From NCBI RefSeq assembly GCF_003660265.1, contig NZ_QXQP01000001.1, positions 1 through 64,000 on the forward strand: a DNA stretch of 64,000 nucleotides, given 5' to 3'. Positions 32,220 to 41,841 of this stretch are shown here, piece by piece (the first letter of the stretch is position 1; the number at the start of each line of letters is the position of its first letter). The position numbers were made by a program, and so were the translations under genes. The DNA is from Helicobacter mehlei (GTDB lineage: Bacteria; Campylobacterota; Campylobacteria; Campylobacterales; Helicobacteraceae). Under the pieces are notes generated by a model that made no database searches, was not told where the DNA came from, and saw nothing but the letters and a program-made list of their open reading frames with translations.

Positions 32220-35204
32220 TTAAGCGGGGCTTTTTAAGCGTTCTTGCAAATTTTCCAATAAGCTTTGCAACACTTCCGAGTCGTCTTTGCTAGGAGCTAG
32301 AATTGTGTATTGTTGGTTGCCCTTAAAAATGGTTGTGCGTTGGGCGTATTGGGAGATTTTGTGGATACCCAACAAGTTAGCCAAAATTTTAACACGGATG
32401 ATCTGCAAAAATTGCGCACTCATAGGATCAAGCGGACCAAAGCGATCCACGATCTCCTCTTGGATGGCGCGCACACTGGATAAGTCGCTACACAAGGACA
32501 GCCGGCGGTAAAGTTCCAAACGCAAACTATCATTTTCAATCAAATCTGCGCTCAAATACCCACTCACCGCTAATTTCAAATCCACACTTTTTAACTCCAC
32601 TCTCTCTCCGCTCTTTTCCCTGATGGCCTGTTCTAGCATTTTGCTATACAGACCATACCCGATATTTTGGATATGCCCGCTCTGATCTTGGCCTAAAAAA
32701 TTCCCACTCCCCCGAATTTCTAAATCATGCAAAGCTAGACTCGCGCCCGCCCCCAAATCGCTATTTTTTTCAAGCGCAACTAAGCGTTTGAGGGCATCTA
32801 GGCTTAAATCCTTTTTGTTTTCCACCAAGCAATAACAAAAGCCCTCTTTGTGGCTTCTGCCTATACGCCCCCTAAGCTGGTGCAAATCGGCTAAACCAAA
32901 GCGATCGGCACGATCAATGATGATCGTATTGGCATTGGGGAGATGCAATCCCGATTCCACGATCGAAGTGCAGACTAAAATATCTAATTGCCCTTGCTCA
33001 AAGGCTTGCATAATATCCTGACTCTGTTGTAAGGGGGTTTTGGCATGCAGGGTTTCAATCTGCAAATGGGGTAAGAGATCAACAAGAGTTTTTTTAGCTT
33101 GGGGCATGCTCTCAATATGGTTGTGGATATAAAAGACCTGCCCGCCCCGTCTGCGTTCCCTTAAAATGATCTCTTTGAGCAAACTGGGGGTTTTTTCTTT
33201 CACAAACGTGCGGCTAGGGACTTTATAGCTAGGCGGAGTGGCTAAAAAACTCATGCCCTTGATGTGGGAGAGTGCCATGCTAAGGGTTCTTGGGATGGGA
33301 GTTGCAGACATGCTCAAACAATGCACGCTTTGGGCTAAAAGCTTGATGGTCTCTTTTTGCTTGACTCCAAATTTATGTTCTTCATCCACCACCACCAGCC
33401 CCAAGTTAGCAAACTCTGCCCCCAAGAGGGCATGCGTGCCAACCACCACATCTAAACTACCCTGCTTTAAGCCCTCTAGGATGTGTTTTTTTTCCGTGGG
33501 CTTGCTAGAACGATCAAGCCTGGCTACCCGCATGCCAAAGGGTTCTAAGCGGGTTTTGAGGCTATTAAAATGTTGGTTGGCTAAAAGCGTGGTGGGCACA
33601 AAAAATGCACTTTGCTTATCGGCTAAAAAAAGCGCATAGATGGCGTGCATAGCAACCTCTGTCTTGCCAAAGCCCACATCTCCACTTAAAAGCCGATCCA
33701 TCACTTTCCCACTAGCCAGATCTTGTAAAATCTCGGTGATGCTACGCTCTTGATCAGCAGTGAGGGCAAACCCACTAGCGCGTTTGAAACGCTCTAGAGC
33801 ATGCGTGGGGGGCGCGATAACCTGCCCAGCGATTAAATTACGCGTGGCTGCTAGATTAATAATATCTGTTGCCATGTCTAGTAATTTGGCTTTGAGTTTG
33901 GCTTTGAGTTTGGCAAAACTGCCCTTGCCTAGACGATCTAAAGTTGGGCTACCCGGGGCGATGTAGCGATCCAAGAGGTGCAAATTTTCCACTGGGAGCA
34001 AGAGGCGATCGTGGTTGCCATACTCTAGGGCTAAAAAGTCGCGTACGCTCCCTAGCACGCTATTTTGCACCAAGCCTTGAAATTTGCCCACACCATAATC
34101 TTCATGCACGACATAATCGCCCAAGCTAAGTTCATCTAGGATCAATTTGGAACGCCCACGCACCCGTTGCTTAATATAGCCATGCAAGGATAAAAAAATC
34201 TGTGTGGGGGTGGCAAAATGCAAGACACAATCTGAAATAACCACATCAAGTGCCATTTTAGGCAAGGGGGGGACAAGGCTTTTGTCTTTGGCTAGCAAGG
34301 TGATTTTGCGGTGCTGGTTGAGTTCTAAAAAACCATGGAGTTTGTCTAAATCCACTTGGATATCTTGGCATTTAGGGGGCGTAGCCAACACAGGCAAATT
34401 TAAAGCACGCTCCAAACTCTTTAAAGACTCCAAGCTGGAGAGTTCGCGCGCCTCCTCTAGAGCTTTGGGTGTGAGGGTGGCACTATATGTACTTAAAAAA
34501 TCCACCCCTAAGTCGCCCAGCACCCAAAAGCCCAAAGAGGCGATATCTGGGATCAAGGCATCGCTTTTTAATGCCTCTAGGCGTGCTTGCATTTGCACCA
34601 TCTGTTGCTTGGTGAGGCTAAAAAGAGCGGGGGTGATTTCTATGCTCTCGATGAGTTCAGGCTGGCTAAGTTGGGTGCGTGGATCAAAGCGTTTAATATC
34701 CTCGCAAGCATCGCCTAAAAAGCCCAAACGATAGGGTAACTCTTGTCCGGGGATAAAAATATCCACAATGTCGCCTCTAAAGCTAGCTTCCCCGGGCAAT
34801 TCCACCACTTCTACAAATTCGTAACCATAATGGATCAAATCCTCTTTGAGGACGCTCAGATCATAGCTCTCTAAACACTCTAGGCGAAAGCTTTGGAGCA
34901 AGCAAGATTGGGGCAAGGGGTGCAATAACGCGCTTAAAGGAGCAACCAATAAGCAATCTTGCCCGCGCTCTTTAGCTTGATAAAACAAGCGCAACTGGGT
35001 TAAAAGTTCTTGAATCTCCGTGCTAAAAGCGCGCATGTCATCCAAATAGCGGGCGCGCAAATCAGGCAGGGTAAAGGCTAAAGAATGATCCCTAAAAAAG
35101 TGCCATACCTGCAACGCCTCCCTAGCCTCTAGGCTATCTTGCACGATTAAAATTTGGCTAGAAAAGGCATGTTGGAGGGCGGCATAAAAACTAGCTTGGA
35201 TCAT
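32220..35204 (-). CDS. mfd: Transcription-repair coupling factor, Mfd
   Basis: Mfd pushes stalled RNA polymerase off DNA and recruits UvrA. The 994 residues are short against E. coli but normal for Helicobacter. The N-terminal UvrB-like region (about 1-280) carries the ELPGEASFRGDIVDIF motif. The RNA polymerase interaction domain holds GDYVVHEDYGVGKFQGL. The SF2 motor has Walker A GDVGFGKTE near 507-515 and DEEH near 607, and the C-terminal TRCF domain closes it. It overlaps the end of ccmA by 14 bases, so it is the last gene of the cell-shape operon, matching the H. pylori order. Confidence 0.95.
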   Translation of the reverse strand: MIQASFYAALQHAFSSQILIVQDSLEAREALQVWHFFRDHSLAFTLPDLRARYLDDMRAFSTEIQELLTQLRLFYQAKERGQDCLLVAPLSALLHPLPQSCLLQSFRLECLESYDLSVLKEDLIHYGYEFVEVVELPGEASFRGDIVDIFIPGQELPYRLGFLGDACEDIKRFDPRTQLSQPELIESIEITPALFSLTKQQMVQMQARLEALKSDALIPDIASLGFWVLGDLGVDFLSTYSATLTPKALEEARELSSLESLKSLERALNLPVLATPPKCQDIQVDLDKLHGFLELNQHRKITLLAKDKSLVPPLPKMALDVVISDCVLHFATPTQIFLSLHGYIKQRVRGRSKLILDELSLGDYVVHEDYGVGKFQGLVQNSVLGSVRDFLALEYGNHDRLLLPVENLHLLDRYIAPGSPTLDRLGKGSFAKLKAKLKAKLLDMATDIINLAATRNLIAGQVIAPPTHALERFKRASGFALTADQERSITEILQDLASGKVMDRLLSGDVGFGKTEVAMHAIYALFLADKQSAFFVPTTLLANQHFNSLKTRLEPFGMRVARLDRSSKPTEKKHILEGLKQGSLDVVVGTHALLGAEFANLGLVVVDEEHKFGVKQKETIKLLAQSVHCLSMSATPIPRTLSMALSHIKGMSFLATPPSYKVPSRTFVKEKTPSLLKEIILRERRRGGQVFYIHNHIESMPQAKKTLVDLLPHLQIETLHAKTPLQQSQDIMQAFEQGQLDILVCTSIVESGLHLPNANTIIIDRADRFGLADLHQLRGRIGRSHKEGFCYCLVENKKDLSLDALKRLVALEKNSDLGAGASLALHDLEIRGSGNFLGQDQSGHIQNIGYGLYSKMLEQAIREKSGERVELKSVDLKLAVSGYLSADLIENDSLRLELYRRLSLCSDLSSVRAIQEEIVDRFGPLDPMSAQFLQIIRVKILANLLGIHKISQYAQRTTIFKGNQQYTILAPSKDDSEVLQSLLENLQERLKSPA

Positions 35205-35622
35205 TGGCTTTATCTTTGGGGGCTAAAATGGGGGTTTCTGGACTTTTATCTTGCAATAAATTAGAGGACATCTCACCCTTGGGGCGGCTTTCCCCCGATA
35301 AAATACCCTTGCGCTCAATCACCAGCTCCGCGCTTACAATCTTGCCATCCACATATCCAAAGGGCATGATTTCAATCAAATCGGCTTGGGCATTGCCCAT
35401 AAACTTCCCGCTCACCACCAAACGCGCTGCCACCAAGTCGCCCACCACCACGCCATTTTTGCCAATCACCACTGTGCTAGAGGAGTGAATCGTGCCCTCC
35501 AGCATGCCATCGACATGCAAGTGGCAATCAATATCGACCTCTCCTTTTACTTTGGTACCTTGGGCGACGATGGTAACCGATCCATTAGCAGGTTGTTTAT
35601 AATCGTTAGTAAAGATGGCCAT
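35191..35622 (-). CDS. ccmA: Bactofilin CcmA, cell shape
   Basis: Bactofilin of 143 residues. The right-handed beta-helix core spans about 15-120 with repeats of hydrophobic triplets (IVAQGTKVKGEVDIDCHLHVDGMLEG). N- and C-terminal tails are polar and disordered. In H. pylori CcmA organises Csd proteins to produce helical curvature. The start MAIFTNDYK agrees with H. pylori CcmA. It overlaps csd1 by 76 bases in another frame, and overlaps mfd by 14. The tail is rich in Pro, Lys and Asp (ETPILAPKDKANDPS) and is expected to vary between species. Confidence 0.93.
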   Translation of the reverse strand: MAIFTNDYKQPANGSVTIVAQGTKVKGEVDIDCHLHVDGMLEGTIHSSSTVVIGKNGVVVGDLVAARLVVSGKFMGNAQADLIEIMPFGYVDGKIVSAELVIERKGILSGESRPKGEMSSNLLQDKSPETPILAPKDKANDPS

Positions 35623-36479
35623 GCGATATTCCTTTCTTGCGTAAAAATGAAGTCAAAATTCTTCATGTTCCATTTGATAAAAAACATGGGATTAATAGGC
35701 TTGTCCATGAAACGCACCTCATAATGCAAGTGGGGTCCGGTGCTCATGCCACTACTCCCACTATAACCGATGAGTTGCCCTTTTTTCACAAATTCCCCAT
35801 TCTCGACCACAATTTTACTCAAGTGGGCATAATAAGTCTTGAAACCAAAGGGGTGGAAGAGTTTAACAAGCCGCCCATACCCGCCATTCCACCCGTTATT
35901 GGCTAACCCCACCACCCCATTAGCAGTGGCATAAACGGGTGTCCCAACGGGCGTGCTCAAATCCACACCGGTATGCTGGTGCATGGTGTGCAAAATCGGG
36001 TGGAAGCGTTTATAAAACCCGTCGGAGACACGTACATATGAAACCAGCGGGGAGTCATTGGGGATAAAACGCATGATGAAGGTTTTTTGTGCACCGGTGA
36101 TGCTGGCGACATCCAAACGCGCGCTCAAAGGGGCATCGTCCTGCTGATCCTCCACACTCTCAATACCCACCAAATCTTCTAAATCATTAATGCGATCGCC
36201 CGCCAACATCATCTCTTCGATATAGCCCTGCACTTTTTGGTGTAAGCGTGAATTGGTTTGGGTGCTCTTTTGGTATTCAGCTTTGAGGGTTTTGGTCTGA
36301 TCTTTGGTGGCTTTGATTTCGTGGTTGAAGGTATAGAGCGCGCTACCCAAAAAGATCAATACGCCCAAAATGAATAATAAAAAATAGTAAGCCAGTTGTT
36401 TATAGATAATGGGGACATTGATAAATTTACTCCCATCGGGGTGGGTGATCATCAAAATCAGCCGTCTATTGAGCCACAT
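35547..36479 (-). CDS. csd1: M23 endopeptidase Csd1, cell shape
   Basis: Membrane-anchored peptidoglycan DD-endopeptidase. A transmembrane helix lies at about 29-49, followed by a periplasmic coiled-coil (55-110) and a C-terminal LytM/M23 domain. Active-site residues are complete: H169 and D173 in HTGVDLS, and H250 and H252 in GPHLHYE. Csd1 trims cross-links to allow helical growth and works with Csd2 and CcmA. Length 310. The first codons overlap csd2 by 14 bases. The last 76 bases are shared with ccmA. Confidence 0.93.
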   Translation of the reverse strand: MWLNRRLILMITHPDGSKFINVPIIYKQLAYYFLLFILGVLIFLGSALYTFNHEIKATKDQTKTLKAEYQKSTQTNSRLHQKVQGYIEEMMLAGDRINDLEDLVGIESVEDQQDDAPLSARLDVASITGAQKTFIMRFIPNDSPLVSYVRVSDGFYKRFHPILHTMHQHTGVDLSTPVGTPVYATANGVVGLANNGWNGGYGRLVKLFHPFGFKTYYAHLSKIVVENGEFVKKGQLIGYSGSSGMSTGPHLHYEVRFMDKPINPMFFIKWNMKNFDFIFTQERNIAWPSLLTIINNLLMDRLPSSPKVPK

Positions 36480-37395
36480 TCAAAACGCTCCCCTTAGATT
36501 TTTGCGTGAGCTGATCGGCATTTTGGTAGCCCTGTATTTGCGCCATGTCGCTGATACTATAAAAGAGATTCTTCCAATTCACTTGCGAATCTTCCTTGAA
36601 AATAGATTCAAAGTGCACCAAATCCCAATTCAAATACCGGGGCATATCCACAATCTGCCCCAAAAAGCGGATTTCATAGTGTAATTGTGCGCGCTTCAAA
36701 CCCCCGCTATTCCCGCTATAACCCAAGAGTTCGCCCTTTTGCACAAAGGCGTGCCTTTTAACCACAATTTGACTCAAATGCGCATAAATGGAGCTAAACC
36801 CAAAGGCGTGATCCAAACGCACTACATTTCCATAACCTTGGTGTCTGTTTAAAAAGATCACATCCACAATCCCGCTGGCGGTGGCATAAACGGGGGTATC
36901 AAGGGGCGCGCTAAAATCATAGCCTTCATAGTTCCCATTTTTCTTTTTAGCCGTAGGGGCTTTAGAAGTGTAGGATTTTAAAGGCTCGCCATTGGGGATT
37001 AGGGCTAGGGCTAGGGTTTTGTTGGCTAAAGAGAGTTTGTTTAAATCCACCCCGCTATAAGCATCTGCCCCATCGCTCTTTTTGACCTCTAAGATTTTCT
37101 TTAATTCCCTAATCCGGTGGGTGATGATGGCGATTTCTTGGGTTTTTTGGGCAATCTCTTTTTTGAGGCTGTTATTTTTATGGTAGAGGCTTTGGTAATC
37201 CGATTCCACGATGTGCTTTTCCAAATTCAAATGCCCGATTTTTTGCACCAAATAGCTTAAAAACCAGCCCCCAGCCACCATGCCCGCTACAACAAACAGC
37301 GCGCTCAAGAATAAATGCCGTTTGATTTTTTTGGAGAGTCTGAGCTGTTTAGAGCCATTCTCATCAATGATGGTTAAAACTAATTTGTCATGCAT
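36466..37395 (-). CDS. csd2: M23-family protein Csd2, degenerate active site
   Basis: Paralogue of Csd1 with the same layout: a transmembrane helix at about 27-49, coiled-coil 55-105 and a C-terminal LytM fold. I place the start at 37395 (MHDKLVLTII), giving 309 residues; a longer reading to 37434 lies within folC. The zinc His is replaced by Y156 in YEGYDFS and the catalytic His by Q237 in AQLHYE, so it should not cleave. In H. pylori Csd2 pairs with Csd1 to form a heterodimer, with Csd1 supplying catalysis. The first codons overlap the folC stop by 8 bases. Confidence 0.92.
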   Translation of the reverse strand: MHDKLVLTIIDENGSKQLRLSKKIKRHLFLSALFVVAGMVAGGWFLSYLVQKIGHLNLEKHIVESDYQSLYHKNNSLKKEIAQKTQEIAIITHRIRELKKILEVKKSDGADAYSGVDLNKLSLANKTLALALIPNGEPLKSYTSKAPTAKKKNGNYEGYDFSAPLDTPVYATASGIVDVIFLNRHQGYGNVVRLDHAFGFSSIYAHLSQIVVKRHAFVQKGELLGYSGNSGGLKRAQLHYEIRFLGQIVDMPRYLNWDLVHFESIFKEDSQVNWKNLFYSISDMAQIQGYQNADQLTQKSKGSVLNVAQ

Positions 37396-38551
37396 GCATG
37401 TGCCTATAAGATTGTATAAATCCTCCCACCACACTAAAAGAACCCGTTACCAACCAAAGCGTATTGGGTTTGGGTTTAAAATGCTCCCAGCTAAAGATAC
37501 TAAAAGTTACTTTTAAGTCTTGTAAAATGCGTTCTAAGTCCTCTTGGGGGATGATTTGGGGATCATCGATCTGAAAAATAAACACATGGCTTATCAAGGG
37601 TTTTAAACAAGCAAGCACGCCCCGCACATCTTTTCTAGCATAGCTATTATATACCAAGTTGGCTTTGGCTCCTTTGAGAGCTTGGGCTAAGACCTGTGCA
37701 CCACTGACATTGTGGGCACTATCGGCAATTAAATTAGGTGCTATGCGTTCAAAACGCCCCCCTAAATTCAAAGGAGGAAAAGAATCAAGGTTATAGGCAA
37801 TCCCCAAAACTTCTAGGGTACTCAGGGCACTTTGGAGATTTTGGGCTAAAAAGGGCGGGTAGTGATGTTTATAGGCATAATCACAAACTAGCTTGGAGGG
37901 TGGGGGGGCTAGGGTTAGGGGCAAATGGGCTTGGCTTGCCATTTCCTTAGCTAGTTGGAGCACTAAATCCTCTTGGGGGGCACAAATGATCGGGGTGTGG
38001 GGCTCTAGGCTTTGCATCGCTTTTAACTTGGTGGTGGCAATGGCTTGAAGAGTAGTGCCCAGTCTGTCGGTGTGATCAAAACTAATGGGTGTGAAGACAA
38101 TAGCACAACGCTTATCTAAACGCGTGGTGCTATCAAACTCCCCACCTAGGCCTGCCTCTAGCACCAAATAATCACAATCTCTAGCCAAGACAACCGCTAA
38201 AAGCGTGGCGTATTCAAAATAGCTAATTTGGGGCTCTAGGGACAAACTTTGCAAAAACTGGTGGGCATCTTCTAGCTCATGGGCTGTAATCACCGCCCCT
38301 TGTTTGTAAAAACGCTCGGCAAAATCACACAAATGGGGCGAGCTAAAATGCAAGACCTTAAAACCTGCATGTTCTAGGCCCAAAGTTAAAAACCGCCCCG
38401 TGCTGCCTTTGCCATTTGTGCCGATGATTTGGATTTTGGGTACGCAATCCTCAAAGTGCGCCCTAAATTGCGCATAAATACGCTTAAAACGCGTTGGGTC
38501 AAAGTGGGCTAGTTCATGCGCACGGGTGTTTAAAAAAGCCTGTAGAGTCAT
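37388..38551 (-). CDS. folC: Folylpolyglutamate / dihydrofolate synthase, FolC
   Basis: Mur-ligase-family enzyme adding glutamate to (dihydro)folate. The P-loop is IIGTNGKGSTGRF near 44-56, and the glycine-rich LEAGLGGEFDSTTRLD is the folate/Mg loop. The C-terminal domain binds glutamate. 387 residues. The start MTLQAFLNTRAHELAHF overlaps the upstream lipoprotein gene by 4 bases, and the end overlaps csd2, so it is embedded in the shape operon as in H. pylori. A G7 run lies near 37896, too short to suggest phase variation. Confidence 0.93.
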   Translation of the reverse strand: MTLQAFLNTRAHELAHFDPTRFKRIYAQFRAHFEDCVPKIQIIGTNGKGSTGRFLTLGLEHAGFKVLHFSSPHLCDFAERFYKQGAVITAHELEDAHQFLQSLSLEPQISYFEYATLLAVVLARDCDYLVLEAGLGGEFDSTTRLDKRCAIVFTPISFDHTDRLGTTLQAIATTKLKAMQSLEPHTPIICAPQEDLVLQLAKEMASQAHLPLTLAPPPSKLVCDYAYKHHYPPFLAQNLQSALSTLEVLGIAYNLDSFPPLNLGGRFERIAPNLIADSAHNVSGAQVLAQALKGAKANLVYNSYARKDVRGVLACLKPLISHVFIFQIDDPQIIPQEDLERILQDLKVTFSIFSWEHFKPKPNTLWLVTGSFSVVGGFIQSYRHMHA

Positions 38552-39048
38552 TTGACCTTGCCCTCATAGGCGATTTGGGAAACAAATTGCGTCATGGTTT
38601 GATCTAAGGCTTGGGAGATCGCATACAAGCGGTTATTATAGGTGATCAACGGGTTTTGCAAGGAGACGGCATAGTTGTAATACCCGCTGAACTCAAAACT
38701 CTTGGTCGTGCCCATTTTGTTATCATAAGTGTAGGTAACATAGACGGTTACGCGGTAAAAGGTGGTGAAACCCTCTTGGTTTTGGCTAATGGAAGTGTCT
38801 AGCACCTTATTCATCTCAATGGTGATGATCGAATCGGCTTGTTTTTCGCTGGTGAGAGTGTTTTGGAAGCGTTGGACCACGACACGATTGATCATGTCTT
38901 TAAATTCCACCGAGTTTTTGGGGTTGGGCATATTCACCACCAAGCGCACATAAACCCCCTTACCCAAGACTTTATCCGCAAAGTTCGCAATGGGTTTATA
39001 ACCACAGCCACCCAAACCCAAGAGCCATAAAACAAGCAAGACCCGCAA
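38548..39048 (-). CDS. LptE-like LPS-assembly lipoprotein
   Basis: A 166-residue lipoprotein with lipobox LGLGGC (Cys15), so it is anchored to the outer membrane. The mature part begins CGYKPIANF, resembling the start of LptE, and continues with an alternating alpha-beta pattern (VQRFQNTL, ADSIITIEMN, FYRVTVYVTYTY). It sits directly after leuS, which is the usual position of lptE, with folC next. LptE plugs LptD and supports LPS insertion. The call rests on context and layout more than on strict motifs. It starts three bases after the leuS stop. Confidence 0.75.
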   Translation of the reverse strand: MRVLLVLWLLGLGGCGYKPIANFADKVLGKGVYVRLVVNMPNPKNSVEFKDMINRVVVQRFQNTLTSEKQADSIITIEMNKVLDTSISQNQEGFTTFYRVTVYVTYTYDNKMGTTKSFEFSGYYNYAVSLQNPLITYNNRLYAISQALDQTMTQFVSQIAYEGKVK

Positions 39049-39051
39049 AGA

Positions 39052-41478
39052 TCACTTCACCACAAAATTCACTAACTTTTGGGGCACGACAATTTCTTTG
39101 ACAATTTCTTTGGACTCCAACCATTTTTGCACGCTAGCTCTAGCCTCTTGTAAAAGGGTGGCGTTATCCAAGTCCTTAGCCACCACAATCTCCGCGCGCC
39201 TTTTGCCATCCACGCTCACGGCCATGCTGATTTGTTCTTGTTCTAATGCGCTTGAATCGACACTCAAAGGCTTAAAATTGCGCCGTTCAAAAAGGCGTTT
39301 TGCAATCTCAGAACACACATGGGGGATGATGGGTTCTAAGATGTGGGTTAGAATATAGTAACCCTCTGTCCATAGTTCCGTGTTGGTGGTTTTTTCTAGG
39401 GCGTTGAGGGCTTCCATGCAAGTGGCAATCAAGGTATTAAAGGGGTAATGGGGCTGATCCTTTTCAAAGATGGCATGGCATTTTTGCAAAGCCACATGGA
39501 TTTTTTGGCGGGCTTGTTTTTCCGCATCGTTTAAATTTTGTGGGGTGGGGCATTCTTGGCTAGGCTTAGCTAGAAAAGATTTTTCATAAAAGCGTTTGAT
39601 AAAACGCGCTGCCCCCTCTAGAGCTTTGTCATTCCACTCTAGTTCTTTATTGGGCGGGGCGACAAAGTGGATATATAATCGTGCAATGTCTGCGCCGTAT
39701 TTTTCTAAAATCTCCCTGGGGGTCACAATATTGCCCTTAGATTTGCTCATTTTCGCCCCACTTTTAAGCACCATGCCCTGCGTGGTTAGCGCACTGAAGG
39801 GCTCATTAATCTGAAGATAGCCCAAATCTCTCAAGGCTTTAGTAAAAAAGCGCGCATAGAGCAGGTGCAAAATCGCATGCTCGATCCCGCCGATGTATTC
39901 ATCAACCGCCATCCAATAGGCCAGTTCTGGGGTATCAAAGGCTTGTTTATCCCAAAGTTCTTTGGGCGTGGTGTAGCGCAAAAAATACCAACTGGATTGG
40001 AAAAAGGTATCCATTGTATCACATTCCCGCACAGCTTCCTGCCCACACTCGGGGCACAAACAATCTTTAAAGGTCGGGTGTTTTTCTAAAGGGTTACCCT
40101 CCCCATCAATGCGCACATCCTCAGGGAGCAAAATGGGGAGATTTTGGGCTTTTTCACACACCAGCCCACAACTAGGGCAATGCACCATCGGGATGAGTGC
40201 ACCCCAGTAGCGTTGGCGTGAAATGCCCCAATCTTGTAAGCGGTAATTGATCACCAAATGCCCCAATTTGCGTTCTTCAAACAAAACACTTAATTTTTCT
40301 TTGGCTTGCGCGGTGCTTAGACCACTATATTCTTGGCAATCTTGCAAGATACCCTCTATGCAGGGGACCTCTTGGTTAGCAATAATGGCTTTGATGGGGA
40401 TATTAAGGAGTTTAGCAAAATCATAATCTCTAGGATCGCATCCGGGCACGCCCATTAACGCCCCGCTTCCATAGCCCTCTAATACAAAGTTAGCCACATA
40501 GATCGGGATTAACTCTTTTGTGAGCGGGTGGATTGCCTCTAGGGGCAAGGCCACGCCCCGTTTTTCCAGCGATCGGGTGCGCATGTTGGTGTTTTGGATG
40601 TCTAAAATCTCTTGTTGGCTAGCTGGATTGAGGACATTTTGATCTAAGAGGGCTTTAACAATGGGGTGGGTGGGGGCTAGAGCGATGAAGGTTACGCCAA
40701 AAATGGTGTCTATGCGGGTGGTGAAAACCTCAATGCCTGTTGCGCCACTGAGTTGCACGCTCTGGGGGGTGAGCTCAAAGCTAAAAGCCATGCCTATGGA
40801 CTTGCCAATCCAATTTTCTTGCATGCGCAACACTTGGGGGGGCCAATGCCCTTTTAATACCTCCAAGCCCTCTAAGAGTTCCTCGGCATACTGGGTAATT
40901 TTGAGGTAGTATTGGGGCATTTCTTTTTGCTCGACCACACAATCACAACGCCAACATTTCCCATCGACCACTTGTTCGTTAGCCAAGACCGTTTTATCAT
41001 TAGGGCACCAATTCAGCCACGCCTTTTTTTGGTAAATCAGCCCCTTTTGATACATCTGCAAGAAAAATTCTTGTTCAATTTTGGTGTAATGTGGATCGCA
41101 GGTGGCAAATTCCCTCTCTTTAGAAAAAGAAAAGCCTAAAGCTGAAAACTCCTCCTGCATTTTTAGCATATTGTCATAGGTCCAGCTCTTGGGATGGACT
41201 TTGTGCTTGATGGCGGCATTTTCAGCAGGCATGCCAAAGGCATCAAAGCCCATCGGATGCAAGACATTATAGCCCATTTGGCGGTAATAGCGCGCTAGAG
41301 CGTCCCCGATGGCGTAATTGCGCACATGCCCCATATGCACCTCCCCACTAGGATAGGGCAACATGCTCAAAATGTATTTCTTGGGCTGACTAAAATTGCG
41401 ACTAGGTTCAAAGGCTTTTGTCTGCGCCCACACTTTTTGCCATTTTTTTTCAATTTCTTTGGGGTCATAATGTTTCAT
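39052..41478 (-). CDS. leuS: Leucyl-tRNA synthetase
   Basis: Class I synthetase, 808 residues. HMGH (HIGH) is at 48-51 and KMSKS at about 575-579. The editing (CP1) domain covers about 220-400 and includes TTRIDTIFGVTF. A zinc-type cysteine set is visible (CPSCGLVCEK, CLCPECG). The C-terminal anticodon domain is complete. The start MKHYDPKEIEKKWQ fits the family. It is 808 residues against about 860 in E. coli but matches Helicobacter length. It begins one base before a small membrane protein gene. Confidence 0.97.
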   Translation of the reverse strand: MKHYDPKEIEKKWQKVWAQTKAFEPSRNFSQPKKYILSMLPYPSGEVHMGHVRNYAIGDALARYYRQMGYNVLHPMGFDAFGMPAENAAIKHKVHPKSWTYDNMLKMQEEFSALGFSFSKEREFATCDPHYTKIEQEFFLQMYQKGLIYQKKAWLNWCPNDKTVLANEQVVDGKCWRCDCVVEQKEMPQYYLKITQYAEELLEGLEVLKGHWPPQVLRMQENWIGKSIGMAFSFELTPQSVQLSGATGIEVFTTRIDTIFGVTFIALAPTHPIVKALLDQNVLNPASQQEILDIQNTNMRTRSLEKRGVALPLEAIHPLTKELIPIYVANFVLEGYGSGALMGVPGCDPRDYDFAKLLNIPIKAIIANQEVPCIEGILQDCQEYSGLSTAQAKEKLSVLFEERKLGHLVINYRLQDWGISRQRYWGALIPMVHCPSCGLVCEKAQNLPILLPEDVRIDGEGNPLEKHPTFKDCLCPECGQEAVRECDTMDTFFQSSWYFLRYTTPKELWDKQAFDTPELAYWMAVDEYIGGIEHAILHLLYARFFTKALRDLGYLQINEPFSALTTQGMVLKSGAKMSKSKGNIVTPREILEKYGADIARLYIHFVAPPNKELEWNDKALEGAARFIKRFYEKSFLAKPSQECPTPQNLNDAEKQARQKIHVALQKCHAIFEKDQPHYPFNTLIATCMEALNALEKTTNTELWTEGYYILTHILEPIIPHVCSEIAKRLFERRNFKPLSVDSSALEQEQISMAVSVDGKRRAEIVVAKDLDNATLLQEARASVQKWLESKEIVKEIVVPQKLVNFVVK

Positions 41479-41820
41479 TTAGTATTCCGTATCTGTATTT
41501 TTGGTGCTATCAATGATAAGCAAGATCAAGCAAAAAACATTGCTAATCAGTGCGCCAATCACCAGCACATAGGGAAAGATGCTATTATTTAAAATCTGCA
41601 AGAATACAAAAGCAGGCAAGAGGTGCAAGAGCGCAACCAAAGAGCCTCCCATCAGTTCAGAGGCAAATTGTTTTTGCACACCAATTTTAAGCGTGGTGGT
41701 GATAAGGTTAATGGCCATGGCTGTAAATAAGATCACAACATTAGGCTCGTATAAAAAACCCGCCAAAGAAGTGGTGCTCAACAAACTAAAGATCGTAAAG
41801 ATTACCCGACCCCAATCCAT
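41479..41820 (-). CDS. Small integral membrane protein, conserved in Helicobacter
   Basis: A 113-residue protein with predicted membrane helices at about 6-26, 29-48, 57-80 and 81-105, and a polar C-terminus. The segment MAINLITTTLKIGVQKQFASELMGGSLVALLHLLPAFV is the most conserved-looking part. The family is a DUF of Campylobacterota (I believe DUF6394). It sits between leuS and secF in the same place as in H. pylori. No function is known to me. The stop and leuS start abut. Confidence 0.8.
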   Translation of the reverse strand: MDWGRVIFTIFSLLSTTSLAGFLYEPNVVILFTAMAINLITTTLKIGVQKQFASELMGGSLVALLHLLPAFVFLQILNNSIFPYVLVIGALISNVFCLILLIIDSTKNTDTEY

Positions 41821-41841
41821 GCCAATCCTTATATTACGATT

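Noticed and set aside
37896-37910. GGGTTAGGG-like motif in folC resembling a telomeric or G-quadruplex element
   Set aside because: A single copy within an intact coding sequence with no repetition.
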